Shown one piece after another: positions 20,479 through 35,954 of a stretch of DNA of 64,000 nt. The notes under the pieces were generated by a model that had not been told where the DNA came from, did no database searches, and saw only the letters and a program-made list of their open reading frames with translations. The stretch spans positions 1 through 64,000 of the forward strand of contig NZ_JAMOIE010000011.1 of assembly GCF_024448935.1 (NCBI RefSeq). The letters are read 5' to 3'. This stretch comes from Stutzerimonas stutzeri. Lineage in GTDB: Bacteria; Pseudomonadota; Gammaproteobacteria; Pseudomonadales; Pseudomonadaceae. Made by a program: the position numbers and the translations under genes. How positions within the stretch are numbered: the first letter of the stretch is position 1; each line of letters starts with the position of its first letter.

Positions 20479-21287
20479 AACAACGCGTCATCACCGCAGC
20501 CGTTCTGCTGCCGATAGCACTGATCGGCTTTTTCCTTCTTGAAGGACTCTCATTCGCCCTGTTCATTGGCGTCGTGGTGGTTCTGGGTGCGTGGGAATGG
20601 GCGCGTCTGGCGGGCTTTGAGGCTCAGCCGGTCCGGGTTGTTTACGCCTTAATGGTCGCCTTGCTGCTCTCTGGGCTCTATTTGGTTCCGTCATTGGCGC
20701 CCTGGTTGCTTGCGCTCAGCGTGGTCTGGTGGCTGACTGCCACGGCGCTCGTCGTCAGTTATCCTCGAAGTCAGCGACACTGGGGTGGATCTGTTGGCAG
20801 TCTGATTATCGGATTGTTGATTCTATTGCCCGCCTGGCAGGGCCTGGTTTTGCTCAAGCAATGGCCACAGGGCAATTGGCTTATCGTTGCAGTGATGGTC
20901 CTGGTGTGGGGGGCTGACATTGGTGCCTATGCGGCAGGCAAGACCTTTGGCCGTCGCAAGCTCGCTCCGCAGGTCAGCCCAGGCAAGAGTTGGGAGGGGA
21001 TGATTGGCGGCTTGGTGACCAGCCTGCTGATTACATTGTTTGTTGGGCTTTATCAGTCCTGGTCTGCGCGTGAGCTGGCGCTGGCTCTGTTAGGTGCAGC
21101 TCTGGTGGTGGTCATTTCCGTCGTTGGCGATTTGACCGAGAGCATGTTCAAGCGCAGCTCGGGTATTAAAGACAGCAGTCAGCTGCTTCCAGGGCATGGC
21201 GGTGTGATGGATCGTATCGACAGCTTGACCGCTGCGGTACCCGTGTTCACGGTGCTTCTGTGGCTGGCCGGCTGGGGTACCTGGTGA
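20472..21287 (+). CDS. cdsA: Phosphatidate cytidylyltransferase
   Basis: A 271-residue inner-membrane enzyme with about eight hydrophobic segments that makes CDP-diacylglycerol. The CDS signature is [20 protein letters not shown] and continues with GVMDRIDS. It overlaps uppS at its start and dxr at its end. Confidence 0.96.
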   Translation: MLKQRVITAAVLLPIALIGFFLLEGLSFALFIGVVVVLGAWEWARLAGFEAQPVRVVYALMVALLLSGLYLVPSLAPWLLALSVVWWLTATALVVSYPRSQRHWGGSVGSLIIGLLILLPAWQGLVLLKQWPQGNWLIVAVMVLVWGADIGAYAAGKTFGRRKLAPQVSPGKSWEGMIGGLVTSLLITLFVGLYQSWSARELALALLGAALVVVISVVGDLTESMFKRSSGIKDSSQLLPGHGGVMDRIDSLTAAVPVFTVLLWLAGWGTW

Positions 21288-22474
21288 GCAAACCCTTGCA
21301 GGTAACGGTCCTTGGTGCGACCGGCTCCATCGGCCTGAGCACGCTGGATGTGATTGCGCGTCATCCCGAGCGCTACCAAGCCTTTGCGCTCACTGCGTTC
21401 AGTCGCATCGCCGAGTTACGGGAGCTGTGCCGACTGCATCGGCCGCGTTATGCGGTGGTGGCCGATAGTGACCGGGCTCGTGTGTTGCAGGGGCAGCTCG
21501 ACAGTGACGGCGTCAAAACGCGCGTGCTCGTGGGTGAGGGTGGTCTAAGCGAAGTTGCAGCGCATCCCGAGGTCGACGTGGTCATGGCGGCAATTGTCGG
21601 GGCCGCGGGGTTGCGTCCGACGTTGGCGGCCGTTCAGGCCAGCAAGCGGGTGTTGTTAGCGAACAAGGAGGCGCTGGTCATGTCCGGCGCGTTGTTCATG
21701 CAGGCGCTGCGTGACAGCGAGGCAGTGCTGCTGCCCATCGATAGCGAGCACAACGCCATCTTCCAGTGTTTGCCTGGCAACTACGCGCAGGGGTTGGCGC
21801 ATGTCGGCGTCAGGCGAATTCTGCTTACCGCGTCCGGTGGGCCTTTCCGGCAGTTACCTCTGGATCAGTTGTCTGCCGTATCTGCCGACCAGGCCTGTGC
21901 CCACCCCAACTGGTCCATGGGTCGCAAGATCTCCGTTGATTCAGCGAGCATGATGAACAAGGGGCTTGAGCTCATCGAGGCGTGCTGGCTGTTCGATGCG
22001 CGCCCGGAACAGGTGCAGGTTGTGATTCACCCGCAGAGCGTCATTCACTCGATGGTCGACTACGTCGACGGCTCGGTCCTGGCGCAACTGGGTAACCCCG
22101 ACATGCGCACACCGATTGCGCATGCACTGGCCTGGCCGGAACGAATCGACTCAGGCGTATCGGCGTTGGACCTGTTGCAGGTAGGTCGTCTGGATTTCGA
22201 GGCCCCCGACCAGCACAGATTTCCTTGTCTTCGGATTGCCAGGCAGGCCGCGCAGAACGGCGGAACGGCGCCCGCGATGCTCAATGCCGCGAACGAGGTA
22301 GCCGTGGATGCGTTCCTCGATGGTCGCATTCGCTTCACCGAAATCGCGAGTATTATCGAGCATGTTCTCGATCTGGAAGCTTCGGTTCCGGCGCGTTGCC
22401 TGGCAGATGTGCTGGCTGCCGATGCCCAGGCCCGCAGGCTCGCTTCGCACTGGTTGCAACGTCGCGATCGGTAG
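21284..22474 (+). CDS. dxr: 1-deoxy-D-xylulose 5-phosphate reductoisomerase
   Basis: A 396-residue NADPH enzyme of the MEP isoprenoid pathway (also called ispC). The Rossmann motif [15 protein letters not shown] lies near the N-terminus, metal/substrate residues are in [12 protein letters not shown], and the flexible loop region contains [18 protein letters not shown]. The GTG start at 21284 overlaps the cdsA stop (GTGA); the longer in-frame ATG would lie 24 bases inside cdsA. Confidence 0.96.
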   Translation: MSKPLQVTVLGATGSIGLSTLDVIARHPERYQAFALTAFSRIAELRELCRLHRPRYAVVADSDRARVLQGQLDSDGVKTRVLVGEGGLSEVAAHPEVDVVMAAIVGAAGLRPTLAAVQASKRVLLANKEALVMSGALFMQALRDSEAVLLPIDSEHNAIFQCLPGNYAQGLAHVGVRRILLTASGGPFRQLPLDQLSAVSADQACAHPNWSMGRKISVDSASMMNKGLELIEACWLFDARPEQVQVVIHPQSVIHSMVDYVDGSVLAQLGNPDMRTPIAHALAWPERIDSGVSALDLLQVGRLDFEAPDQHRFPCLRIARQAAQNGGTAPAMLNAANEVAVDAFLDGRIRFTEIASIIEHVLDLEASVPARCLADVLAADAQARRLASHWLQRRDR

Positions 22475-22559
22475 CGATCAAAAGTCCCAACTTGGCTGTA
22501 GCGTTCTGGTGTTGACCGGGCTCGCAGGCTTCTAAAAGACCTTTCGAGGCAGAGGAAAT

Positions 22560-23909
22560 ATGGGCGCGCTGTACATGATCATCGGTACCCTGGTGGCGCT
22601 GGGTGTATTGGTAACCTTCCACGAGTTCGGGCATTTCTGGGTGGCTCGGCGTTGCGGCGTCAAGGTTCTGCGCTTCTCGGTAGGTTTCGGTCGGCCGCTG
22701 TTGCGCTGGCATGACCGTCAGGGTACCGAGTTCGTTCTTGCCGCCATCCCCCTCGGCGGCTACGTCAAAATGCTCGACGAACGCGAGGGCGACGTGCCGC
22801 CCGCTCTGCTGGGACAGGCCTTCAACCGCAAAACCGTTAGGCAGCGCTTCGCCATTGTGTCGGCCGGGCCTTTGGCCAACTTTCTGCTTGCCCTGGTGTT
22901 GTTCTGGGTCTTGGCAATGCTGGGTACCGAGCAGGTACGTCCAGTGGTGGGCGCAGTAGCGACTGGCAGCCTTGCTGAGCGAGCGGGGTTGATGGCCGGG
23001 CAGGAAATCGTCCAGATTAACGGCAGGCCAACTGCAGGCTGGGCAGATGTCAATTTGCAATTGATCAGGCGCCTTGGCGAAAGCGGCTCACTGGAAATGC
23101 TCGTGCGCGCTGACGGCGATCAGACGCAGCGGTTGCAGCTTGAGCTGAAGGACTGGCTTAAGGGTGCCGAGGAGCCGGACCCGATTGGCTCGTTGGGTAT
23201 TCGTCCCTGGCGTCCGGAAATCGCCCCGGTTGTTGCTCAGCTGGATCCCGAAGGGCCGGCGCAGGCGGCTGGCGTGCAGATTGGGGATCGATTGGTCAGC
23301 CTTGACGCCGAGGCGCTGAGCGAATGGCAAGAAGTGATTGACCGTGTTAGGCCGCTGGGCGGACAAGCTGTTTTGCTGGGGGTTGAGCGTAACGGCGAGC
23401 GGATCGAGCTGCCCCTGACGCTGGCTGAACGTGGCGAAGGAGGTCAGCGTCGGGGCTATCTTGGCGCCGGCGTCGCGGGTGGAGAATGGCCGCCTGAAAT
23501 GCTGCGGCAGGTCAGCCACGGTCCTGTCGAAGCTGTCGGGGAAGGGCTTCGTCGCACCTGGACGATGAGTGTTCTGACTCTGGATTCACTTAAGAAAATG
23601 CTCTTCGGGGAGCTCTCGGTAAAAAACTTGAGCGGCCCGATAACCATTGCTAAAGTGGCGGGCGCTTCTGCACAGTCGGGCGTGGGTGACTTCCTCAACT
23701 TCCTCGCCTACCTGAGCATAAGCCTTGGGGTGCTCAATCTATTGCCTATCCCCGTCCTGGACGGAGGGCATCTGCTCTTCTACCTGGTCGAGTGGGTCCG
23801 TGGACGTCCCTTGTCGGACAGGGTCCAGGGCTGGGGAGTACAGATCGGTATCGGCCTGGTTGTTGGGGTGATGCTGCTTGCGCTGGTCAACGACCTTGGC
23901 CGCCTTTAA
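22560..23909 (+). CDS. rseP: Site-2 protease RseP
   Basis: A 449-residue intramembrane zinc protease. The zinc motif HEFGH is at residues about 21-25, two periplasmic PDZ domains follow (about 110-190 and 200-280), and the third ligand motif LDGGHLLFY is near residue 400. In pseudomonads it cleaves anti-sigma factors such as MucA in the envelope stress response. It is followed by bamA, as usual. Confidence 0.96.
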   Translation: MGALYMIIGTLVALGVLVTFHEFGHFWVARRCGVKVLRFSVGFGRPLLRWHDRQGTEFVLAAIPLGGYVKMLDEREGDVPPALLGQAFNRKTVRQRFAIVSAGPLANFLLALVLFWVLAMLGTEQVRPVVGAVATGSLAERAGLMAGQEIVQINGRPTAGWADVNLQLIRRLGESGSLEMLVRADGDQTQRLQLELKDWLKGAEEPDPIGSLGIRPWRPEIAPVVAQLDPEGPAQAAGVQIGDRLVSLDAEALSEWQEVIDRVRPLGGQAVLLGVERNGERIELPLTLAERGEGGQRRGYLGAGVAGGEWPPEMLRQVSHGPVEAVGEGLRRTWTMSVLTLDSLKKMLFGELSVKNLSGPITIAKVAGASAQSGVGDFLNFLAYLSISLGVLNLLPIPVLDGGHLLFYLVEWVRGRPLSDRVQGWGVQIGIGLVVGVMLLALVNDLGRL

Positions 23910-23978
23910 TCGCTATATACCTTGATGGCGCCGCGCCACGCGCAGGTTCAATTGTCAGGTTTTAAAATAAAGGACTTC

Positions 23979-26342
23979 ATGAAACGTCTGCTGCTACCTG
24001 CGGTAATTTCCGCACTGATGATTGCCGAAGTTCACGCCGAGTCCTTCACCATTTCCGATATACGCGTCAACGGTCTGCAGCGCGTCTCCGCTGGCAGTGT
24101 CTTTGGCGCGTTGCCGCTGAACGTCGGCCAGGCAGCCGACGACAGTCGCCTGGTCGATGCAACCCGCGCGCTGTTCCGCACCGGTTTTTTCGAAGATATC
24201 CAGCTCGGCCGTGAGGGCGATGTGCTGGTGATCAACGTGGTCGAGCGGCCATCGATCTCCGGCATCGAGATCGATGGCAACAAGGCAATCAAGACTGAAG
24301 ACTTGCTTTCCGGTCTGCAGCAGTCGGGCCTGGCTGAAGGTGAAATCTTCCAGCGCGCCACGCTCGAGGGCGTGCGCAACGAGCTACAGCGTCAATACGT
24401 CGCTCAGGGACGCTACTCGGCGACGATCGAAACCGAGGTCGTCCCGCAGCCGCGCAACCGGGTCGCGCTGAAGATAGATATTAACGAAGGCTCCGTTGCG
24501 GCGATCAAGCACATCAATGTTGTCGGCAATTCTGTGTTTCCCGACGAGGATCTCACCGACCTGTTCGAGCTGAAGACCAGCAACTGGCTGTCGTTTTTCC
24601 GTAACGACGACAAGTACGCGCGGGAAAAGCTTTCCGGTGACCTTGAGCGGCTGCGCTCTTATTACCTGGATCGCGGCTACATCAACATGGATATCACCTC
24701 CACCCAGGTATCCATCACGCCAGACAAGAAGGACGTCTACATTACGGTGAATATCGCTGAAGGCGATCGTTACACCGTCAGCGACGTCAAGCTGAGCGGC
24801 GACCTGAAAGTGCCACAGGAGGAGCTTCAATCGCTGCTGCTGGTAAAGGAAGGTCAGGTCTTTTCGCGCAAGGTCATGACCACCACCTCGGAGCTGATCA
24901 CGAGGCGTCTGGGTAACGAGGGTTACACCTTCGCCAACGTCAACGCTGTGCCGGAAACCAACGACGAAGACAATACCGTCGCGATCACCTTCGTGGTCGA
25001 TCCGGGCAAGCGCGCCTATGTCAATCGCATCAGTTTCCGCGGCAATACCAAGACCGAAGACGAGGTGCTGCGCCGCGAGATGCGCCAGATGGAGGGCGGC
25101 TGGGCGTCGACCTATCTGATCGATCAATCCAAAACCCGTCTCGAGCGTCTGGGCTTCTTCAAGGAAGTGAACGTCGAAACCCCGCAGGTGCCCGGCACCG
25201 ACGACCAGATCGACGTGAACTACAGTGTCGAAGAGCAGCCGTCCGGTTCGATCATGGCGAGTGTCGGATTTGCGCAGAATGCCGGTCTGATTCTCGGCGG
25301 CTCGATCAGCCAGAACAACTTCCTGGGCACCGGTAACCGTGTCAGCCTCGGGTTGACCCGCAGCGAATACCAGACGCGTTACAACTTCGGGTTCGTCGAT
25401 CCCTACTGGACCGAAGACGGTGTCAGCCTCGGTTATAACGCCTTCTATCGAACCACGGACTATGACGAGCTGGACTACGACGTGTCCAGCTACTCGGTCG
25501 ATAGTCTGGGTGGCGGTGTGAATATCGGCTATCCGATCAGCGAGACGTCGCGGTTGTCGTTTGGTCTGTCCGCCCAGCAAGACACCATCGACAGTGGTCG
25601 CTATACGGTCGATGAGATCTTCGATTTCATGCAGGAGGAGGGCGACAGTTACCTCAACTTCAAAGCCTCCGTGGGCTGGTCGGAATCCACCTTGAATCGT
25701 GGGGTGCTGGCGACGCGCGGGCACTCGCAAAGCGTCTCGCTGGAGACCACCATTCCGGGCAGCGATCTGTCGTTCTACAAGCTCGATTACAACGCCCAGC
25801 TGTTCGTGCCGGTTACCAAGACCTACACCATGCGGTTGCACACGCAGTTGGGTTATGGGGATGCCTATGGCTCGACCTCTCGGCTGCCGTTCTACGAGCA
25901 CTACTATGCGGGTGGTTTCAACTCGGTACGTGGCTTCGAAGACAGCAGTCTCGGTCCGCGCAGCACACCGAGCCTTGGCGAGGACGAGACAGGAAACGAG
26001 GGCACCATCAGGGATCCGGATCAGGATGCGCTGCCTTATGGTGGTAACGTGCTGATCCAGGGCGGAATGGAGCTGCTTTTCCCGATGCCGTTCGTCAAGG
26101 ATCAGCGCTCGTTGCGCACCTCGGTATTCTGGGACGCCGGTAACGTCTACGATACGAATTGTCCGTCGGGCTCGGCCAAGTGCAGCGATATCGACTTTGG
26201 CGACATGGCCAGTTCGGTCGGCGTTGGTGTTACCTGGATAACGGCCATGGGCCCGTTGAGCTTCAGCCTGGCGATGCCGGTCGTGAAGCCGGACGAAGCA
26301 GATACGCAGGTCTTCCAGTTCTCGCTGGGACAAACCTTTTAA
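23979..26342 (+). CDS. bamA: Outer-membrane protein assembly factor BamA
   Basis: A 787-residue Omp85 protein. It has a signal peptide (MKRLLLPAVISALMIAEVHA), five POTRA domains to about residue 420 and a 16-stranded beta-barrel. The barrel holds the conserved loop motif VRGFEDSSLGPR and ends with an aromatic C-terminus (SLGQTF), as outer-membrane proteins do. The ATG at 23979, just after AAAGGA, puts the signal peptide first. It is the core of the BAM complex, next to its chaperone gene skp. Confidence 0.97.
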   Translation: MKRLLLPAVISALMIAEVHAESFTISDIRVNGLQRVSAGSVFGALPLNVGQAADDSRLVDATRALFRTGFFEDIQLGREGDVLVINVVERPSISGIEIDGNKAIKTEDLLSGLQQSGLAEGEIFQRATLEGVRNELQRQYVAQGRYSATIETEVVPQPRNRVALKIDINEGSVAAIKHINVVGNSVFPDEDLTDLFELKTSNWLSFFRNDDKYAREKLSGDLERLRSYYLDRGYINMDITSTQVSITPDKKDVYITVNIAEGDRYTVSDVKLSGDLKVPQEELQSLLLVKEGQVFSRKVMTTTSELITRRLGNEGYTFANVNAVPETNDEDNTVAITFVVDPGKRAYVNRISFRGNTKTEDEVLRREMRQMEGGWASTYLIDQSKTRLERLGFFKEVNVETPQVPGTDDQIDVNYSVEEQPSGSIMASVGFAQNAGLILGGSISQNNFLGTGNRVSLGLTRSEYQTRYNFGFVDPYWTEDGVSLGYNAFYRTTDYDELDYDVSSYSVDSLGGGVNIGYPISETSRLSFGLSAQQDTIDSGRYTVDEIFDFMQEEGDSYLNFKASVGWSESTLNRGVLATRGHSQSVSLETTIPGSDLSFYKLDYNAQLFVPVTKTYTMRLHTQLGYGDAYGSTSRLPFYEHYYAGGFNSVRGFEDSSLGPRSTPSLGEDETGNEGTIRDPDQDALPYGGNVLIQGGMELLFPMPFVKDQRSLRTSVFWDAGNVYDTNCPSGSAKCSDIDFGDMASSVGVGVTWITAMGPLSFSLAMPVVKPDEADTQVFQFSLGQTF

Positions 26343-26389
26343 CCCTCTGGAGCTCTGCTCCAGCGCATTACTGAAGAGTGGTACTAACT

Positions 26390-26893
26390 GTGCGTAAGTT
26401 GACCCAATTGCTTGTCGTTGCCGCTGCTCTGGTGGCTACCCCGGTTTTTGCCGAAATGAAGATTGCAGTGTTGAACTACCAGATGGCATTGCTCGAGTCG
26501 GATGCTGCCAAGCGCTACTCGGTTGACGCGGAAAAGAAGTTCGGTCCCCAACTGACCAAGCTGCAGGCCCTGGAGAGCGACGCCAAGCGCATTCAGGACC
26601 GCCTTGGCAAGGACGGTGACAAGATGCAGCAGGCAGAACGCGAGCGCCTTGAGCTGGAATTCAAGCAGAAGGCGCGTGATTTCCAGTTCCTTTCCAAGGA
26701 GCTCAACGAATCCAAGGCGTCGGCTGACCGCGATATGCTCAAGCAGCTAAAGCCCAAGCTGGACAAAGCAGTGGAAGAGGTGATCAAGAAAGGCAATTAT
26801 GACCTGGTGCTGGAGCGCGGGGCTTTGGTTGATGTCAAACCGCAGTACGACATCACCCGCCAGATCATCGAGCGCATGAACCAATTGCGCTGA
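26390..26893 (+). CDS. skp: Periplasmic chaperone Skp/OmpH
   Basis: A 167-residue periplasmic chaperone for outer-membrane proteins. A signal peptide ([21 protein letters not shown]) is followed by a long charged coiled-coil, matching the trimeric tentacle structure. The GTG at 26390 is taken as the start from the signal peptide; a GTG four codons earlier is possible. Its stop overlaps the lpxD start (TGATG). Confidence 0.93.
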   Translation: MRKLTQLLVVAAALVATPVFAEMKIAVLNYQMALLESDAAKRYSVDAEKKFGPQLTKLQALESDAKRIQDRLGKDGDKMQQAERERLELEFKQKARDFQFLSKELNESKASADRDMLKQLKPKLDKAVEEVIKKGNYDLVLERGALVDVKPQYDITRQIIERMNQLR

Positions 26894-27951
26894 TGGCCAG
26901 TGTCGCATATACCCTCGGCGAGCTTGCCCAGCGCCTCGGAGGCACGCTCAGGGGCGATACCGGGAAGTTGGTGTCGGGCTTGTCGACGTTGCAGGATGCA
27001 GGCCCCGACCAGCTCAGTTTTCTCGCTAACGTTCAGTACCGCAAGCATCTTGCCGACACCCGCGCAGGCGCGGTTCTCCTTTCGGAAAAAGATGCCGAGC
27101 ATTTTGCCGGTACGGCACTGATCGTCGCCAATCCCTATCTTGCCTACGCGCAGATATCGCACCTGTTCGAGACCCGCCCGCATGCCCCTTCGGGCATTCA
27201 CCCGAGCGCGATTGTCGATCCAAGTGCCAGCATCGATCCCACGGCGAGCCTCGCGGCCCAGGTGGTCATCGAGGCGGATGTCTGGATCGGGCCGAACGTA
27301 GTGGTCGGTGCTCAGTCGTTTATCGGTGCACGTAGTCGCATTGGCGCTGGCGGACGCCTAGCTGCACGCGTGACGCTCTCTCACGACGTTACCGTTGGGG
27401 AGCGTGTCGTTATCCAGCCGGGGGCGGTGATCGGTGGCGAAGGCTTCGGTTTCGCCAACCGACAGGGCAATTGGGAAAAAATCGCTCAGCTGGGTGGTGT
27501 GCGCATTGGTGATGACGTGGAGATCGGTGCCAACACTACGATTGATCGGGGCGCCTTGACCGACACGCTCATTGGCAATGGGGTAAAACTCGACAACCAG
27601 ATCATGGTTGCCCACAACGTGCAGATTGGTGACAACACGGCGATCGCGGGCTGTACCGGTATATCGGGAAGCACCAAGATCGGGCGCAACTGCATGATTG
27701 CCGGTGGTGTCGGGTTGGTTGGACATATCGAGATTTGCGACAACGTATTCATCACGGGTATGACCATGGTCACCAAGTCGATTACCGAGCCGGGCAGCTA
27801 CTCGTCCGGGACTGCCATGCAGCCGGCGGCCGAATGGCGCAAGAGTGTCGCGCGCATCCGCCACCTCGATGACATGGCGCGTCGTCTGCAGCAAGTGGAA
27901 AAAAGCCTGGCCGCAGTGACCCCAAGCGGGGATGCGTCTTCAGGTGCCTGA
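26893..27951 (+). CDS. lpxD: UDP-3-O-(3-hydroxyacyl)glucosamine N-acyltransferase
   Basis: A 352-residue acyltransferase, third step of lipid A synthesis. It has an N-terminal uridine-binding domain ([13 protein letters not shown]) and a left-handed beta-helix of hexapeptide repeats from about residue 100 to 320, including the catalytic-His region [15 protein letters not shown]. It is coupled to skp by overlap. Confidence 0.96.
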   Translation: MASVAYTLGELAQRLGGTLRGDTGKLVSGLSTLQDAGPDQLSFLANVQYRKHLADTRAGAVLLSEKDAEHFAGTALIVANPYLAYAQISHLFETRPHAPSGIHPSAIVDPSASIDPTASLAAQVVIEADVWIGPNVVVGAQSFIGARSRIGAGGRLAARVTLSHDVTVGERVVIQPGAVIGGEGFGFANRQGNWEKIAQLGGVRIGDDVEIGANTTIDRGALTDTLIGNGVKLDNQIMVAHNVQIGDNTAIAGCTGISGSTKIGRNCMIAGGVGLVGHIEICDNVFITGMTMVTKSITEPGSYSSGTAMQPAAEWRKSVARIRHLDDMARRLQQVEKSLAAVTPSGDASSGA

Positions 27952-28066
27952 CCGTTTCATCTGTTGGTCGACAGGCCTCTCTCTGCCTGGCGGCTGATTG
28001 CCAGATGGCTGCGCTGCCCGTTTTGGCAGGGCCGCTACCACATTCTTAACAGGCTTTTCCGCTCCC

Positions 28067-28507
28067 ATGATGGATATCAACGAGATTCGCGAATACCTTC
28101 CACATCGGTACCCTTTTTTGCTGGTGGATCGGGTGGTGGAGTTGGACACGAAAGCCAAGCGTGTTCGCGCCTACAAGAACGTCACGATAAACGAGCCGTT
28201 CTTCAATGGTCATTTTCCGCAGCACCCGATCATGCCGGGCGTCTTGATTATCGAAGCGATGGCACAAGCGGCCGGGCTGCTCGGTTTCAAGATGATGGGC
28301 GTGAAGCCAGCCGACGGCACACTTTACTATTTCGTCGGCTCGGACAAGCTGCGCTTTCGTCAGCCGGTGGTGCCTGGCGATCAGCTGATTCTCGAGGCGT
28401 CTTTCAGCAGCGCCAAACGCGGGATATGGAAGTTCGATTGCCGCGCTACGGTTGATGGCAAGCCGGTATGCTCGGCCGAGATCATTTGTGCGGAACAGAA
28501 GATATGA
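28067..28507 (+). CDS. fabZ: 3-hydroxyacyl-ACP dehydratase FabZ
   Basis: A 146-residue hotdog-fold dehydratase of fatty-acid synthesis. The catalytic His is in [15 protein letters not shown], followed by EAMAQAAG with the catalytic Glu. Two adjacent ATGs (28067, 28070) are possible; the first gives the Pseudomonas-type [16 protein letters not shown]. It overlaps lpxA by four bases. Confidence 0.96.
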   Translation: MMDINEIREYLPHRYPFLLVDRVVELDTKAKRVRAYKNVTINEPFFNGHFPQHPIMPGVLIIEAMAQAAGLLGFKMMGVKPADGTLYYFVGSDKLRFRQPVVPGDQLILEASFSSAKRGIWKFDCRATVDGKPVCSAEIICAEQKI

Positions 28508-29280
28508 ATGTGATCGACCCTCGCGCCATTGTCGATCCTGCGGCCCGGCTGGCGGATGACGTCCAGGTCGGACCCTGGTCGATCATCGGCCCGGATGTCG
28601 AAATAGACGAGGGAACGGTGATCGCGTCTCACGTGATTATCAAGGGGCCGACCCGCATCGGCCGGCACAATCGGATCTTCCAGTTTTCTTCGGTGGGTGA
28701 AGACACGCCCGACCTCAAATACAAGGGCGAGCCCACACGCCTTGTGATCGGTGACCACAACGTGATCCGGGAGGGGGTGACCATTCACCGAGGCACCGTG
28801 CAGGATCGAGGCGAGACCACGCTCGGCAACCACAACCTGATCATGGCCTATGCGCATATCGGGCATGACAGCGTCATCGCCAACCATTGCATCCTGGTCA
28901 ACAACACGGCGCTGGCCGGCCATGTGCATGTGGGCGATTGGGCGATCCTGTCGGGCTATACCCTGGTCCATCAGTATTGCCACATCGGTGCGTACAGCTT
29001 TTCTGGCATGGGGACCGCCATAGGCAAGGACGTTCCAGCGTTCGTCACGGTATTCGGCAACCCGGCCGAGGCGCGCAGTATGAACTTCGAAGGCATGCGT
29101 CGCCGTGGTTTCACCGAAGAAACCATTTTGGCGTTGCGCAACGCCTACAAAGTCGTCTATCGCAAGGGGCTGACAGTCGAGGCCGCGCTCGCCGTGCTCG
29201 CCGCCGATGCCCAGACCTTCCCAGAAGTAGCGCTGTTCCGAAACTCCATACAAGCCTCGAACCGCGGCATCACACGCTGA
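28504..29280 (+). CDS. lpxA: UDP-N-acetylglucosamine acyltransferase
   Basis: A 258-residue left-handed beta-helix enzyme, first step of lipid A synthesis. The catalytic His lies in [16 protein letters not shown], and hexapeptide repeats run over the first ~190 residues before a helical C-terminus. The ATG at 28504 overlaps the fabZ stop; an upstream in-frame ATG at 28468 lies inside fabZ and is not needed. Confidence 0.96.
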   Translation: MNVIDPRAIVDPAARLADDVQVGPWSIIGPDVEIDEGTVIASHVIIKGPTRIGRHNRIFQFSSVGEDTPDLKYKGEPTRLVIGDHNVIREGVTIHRGTVQDRGETTLGNHNLIMAYAHIGHDSVIANHCILVNNTALAGHVHVGDWAILSGYTLVHQYCHIGAYSFSGMGTAIGKDVPAFVTVFGNPAEARSMNFEGMRRRGFTEETILALRNAYKVVYRKGLTVEAALAVLAADAQTFPEVALFRNSIQASNRGITR

Positions 29281-29281
29281 T

Positions 29282-30415
29282 ATGTCCAGGCCGTTGACAG
29301 TTGCGCTGGTGGCTGGCGAAGCGTCCGGCGACATCCTTGGCGCGGGTTTGATGCAGGCGCTCAGGGCGCAGCACATGAACGTCGAATTCGTCGGTGTCGG
29401 TGGGCCTCGAATGGAGGCGCAGGGCCTCGAATCCTATTTCCCGCAAGAGCGCCTGGCTGTGATGGGGCTGGTGGAGGTGCTCGGTCGGCTACCGGAGCTG
29501 CTGAGACGCCGCAAGCGTCTGCTCCAGACGTTACTGGGCGTGCGCCCCGATGTGTTCATTGGCATCGACGCGCCGGATTTCAATCTGGACCTGGCGCTTA
29601 AGCTGCGGCGTGCGGGGATCAAGACTGTGCACTACGTCAGTCCGTCGGTCTGGGCATGGCGACAGAAGCGCGTGCTGAAAATCCGAGACGCCTGCGACCT
29701 GATGCTCACGCTGTTTCCCTTCGAGGCGACGTTCTACGATGCCCACCAGGTGGCGGTGCGTTTTGTGGGCCACCCGCTGGCTGACACCATCCCGCTGGAG
29801 CCTGATCGTGCCGCGGCACGGGCTGCGCTGGATCTTCCACAGGACGGATTGATCGTCGCGCTGATGCCCGGTAGTCGAGGGGGCGAGGTCGGGCGTCTTG
29901 GTCAGCTCTTCCTGGCCGCAGCTGACAGACTGCGCTCGATGCGGCCGGGGATCCGTTTCGTGGTGCCCTGCGCCAGTCCCGAGCGCCGCGCGCAGCTGGA
30001 GCAGATGCTGATAGGGCGGGACCTTCCGTTGACATTGCTCGACGGTCGTTCCCACGAGGCGTTGGCCGCCTGCAATGCGGTACTGATTGCTTCCGGCACC
30101 GCGACGCTCGAAGCCTTGCTCTACAAACGGCCCATGGTCGTGGCCTACAGCGTTGCACCACTGACGTTTCGAATTCTCAAACGCCTGGTGAAAAGCCCTT
30201 ACGTAGCCTTGCCCAATCTGCTGGCTCAGCGCCTTCTGGTGCCGGAGCTCCTGCAGGACGCGGCGACTCCTGAGGCGATGGCGCAGCTGCTGTCGCCCCT
30301 GCTGGACAATGGCGATATTCAGACCGAGGGCTTCGATGCCATCCATCGAACCCTGCGCTGTGATGCATCGAGCCAGGCCGCCAGTGCGGTGCTCGAACTG
30401 GTCGGGGCGAACTGA
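29282..30415 (+). CDS. lpxB: Lipid A disaccharide synthase
   Basis: A 377-residue GT-B glycosyltransferase that joins UDP-diacylglucosamine and lipid X. Signatures: [15 protein letters not shown] at the N-terminus, the GIDAPDFNL segment, and [12 protein letters not shown]. It starts one base after the lpxA stop and ends on the first base of rnhB. Confidence 0.96.
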   Translation: MSRPLTVALVAGEASGDILGAGLMQALRAQHMNVEFVGVGGPRMEAQGLESYFPQERLAVMGLVEVLGRLPELLRRRKRLLQTLLGVRPDVFIGIDAPDFNLDLALKLRRAGIKTVHYVSPSVWAWRQKRVLKIRDACDLMLTLFPFEATFYDAHQVAVRFVGHPLADTIPLEPDRAAARAALDLPQDGLIVALMPGSRGGEVGRLGQLFLAAADRLRSMRPGIRFVVPCASPERRAQLEQMLIGRDLPLTLLDGRSHEALAACNAVLIASGTATLEALLYKRPMVVAYSVAPLTFRILKRLVKSPYVALPNLLAQRLLVPELLQDAATPEAMAQLLSPLLDNGDIQTEGFDAIHRTLRCDASSQAASAVLELVGAN

Positions 30416-31074
30416 TGCAGATCGGGCTGGATTTCAACCTGGTTGAGGAGTTGGTCGCCGGGGTCGATGAAGTCGGTCGCGGCCCGCTGTGTGGGCCTGT
30501 CGTCACGGCGGCGGTGATTCTGGATCCGCGACGCCCCATCGAAGGGCTCAATGATTCGAAGAAACTGACCGAGGCCCGGCGTGAAGCGCTGTTCGATGAA
30601 ATCTGCGAGAAGGCGCTGGCGTGGTGTATCGGCCGTGCCGAGGTGCACGAGATCGATCAGCTGAACATCCTGCACGCCACCATGCTGGCCATGCAGCGCG
30701 CGGTTAGAGGGCTGAGCGTGACGCCGCGGCTGGCGCTGATCGATGGCAACCGCTGCCCGCAGCTCGCGGTGCCCAGCGCTCCGGTGATTCAGGGCGATGG
30801 TCAGGTGCCGGCAATCGCCGCCGCATCGATTCTGGCCAAGGTCAGTCGTGACCGGGAAATGTGTGCCCTGGATCTGTGCTATCCCGGCTACGGCCTCGCG
30901 GCACACAAGGGTTATCCAACGCCGAATCATCTGGAAGCCTTGCAACGGCTCGGTCCGACCATCATCCACCGCCGATCCTTCGCGCCAGTGCGCAACCTGC
31001 TGGAGCAACGCGGCGCGCTGGGCGCAAGCGTGACCATCGAAACGGTCGGCGCTCCTGCCAGCCTGCTCGGCTGA
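30415..31074 (+). CDS. rnhB: Ribonuclease HII
   Basis: A 219-residue enzyme that cuts RNA in RNA/DNA hybrids and starts ribonucleotide excision. The catalytic DE pair is in [16 protein letters not shown], and further acidic residues are in ALIDGNR and KVSRDREM. It overlaps lpxB by one base; a 136-base gap before dnaE probably holds a dnaE promoter (TACAAT at 31169). Confidence 0.95.
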   Translation: MQIGLDFNLVEELVAGVDEVGRGPLCGPVVTAAVILDPRRPIEGLNDSKKLTEARREALFDEICEKALAWCIGRAEVHEIDQLNILHATMLAMQRAVRGLSVTPRLALIDGNRCPQLAVPSAPVIQGDGQVPAIAAASILAKVSRDREMCALDLCYPGYGLAAHKGYPTPNHLEALQRLGPTIIHRRSFAPVRNLLEQRGALGASVTIETVGAPASLLG

Positions 31075-31210
31075 ATTTCCGCCCGGGGCATCTCGCAGCC
31101 TATCGAGACGTAGGTTCCGCTGATCCATAACAGGCCAAACACCGTCTTAATCGGCTTCGGCTTTCCGGTACAATTCGCGGCTTGTCGTTTCGCCAGTCCA
31201 AGGTTCGTTC

Positions 31211-34732
<3,522 letters not shown>

Positions 34733-34919
34733 CAGGACTAGCCGAGTGGCGCACCCTTGCCGGTGCGAGACCCTTTTGGCGTCCTGAACCGGCCCGGTCC
34801 TGGATCGGGTCATGTTTGCGAACATTTTGTTCGACCTGAATGCGCCGCTCCCGTAAGGTAAGGCGCAAAAAACGGAACAGCCTCCCGGCCGCCTGGCCGT
34901 CGACGCATGACGGATGCCT

Positions 34920-35870
<951 letters not shown>

Positions 35871-35954
35871 TCGCTCGCTGCGGGAGCGGCAAGCGGGGCT
35901 AAACGTCTTCGCCCGCGCAGCGGATGCTCGATGTGGCGGTTTTCGAATGCTGCG

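Noticed and set aside
35871-35954. An attachment site or tRNA gene at the left edge of the accessory block
   Set aside because: No tRNA-like sequence or direct repeat shared with the right edge could be seen, and there is no integrase gene.
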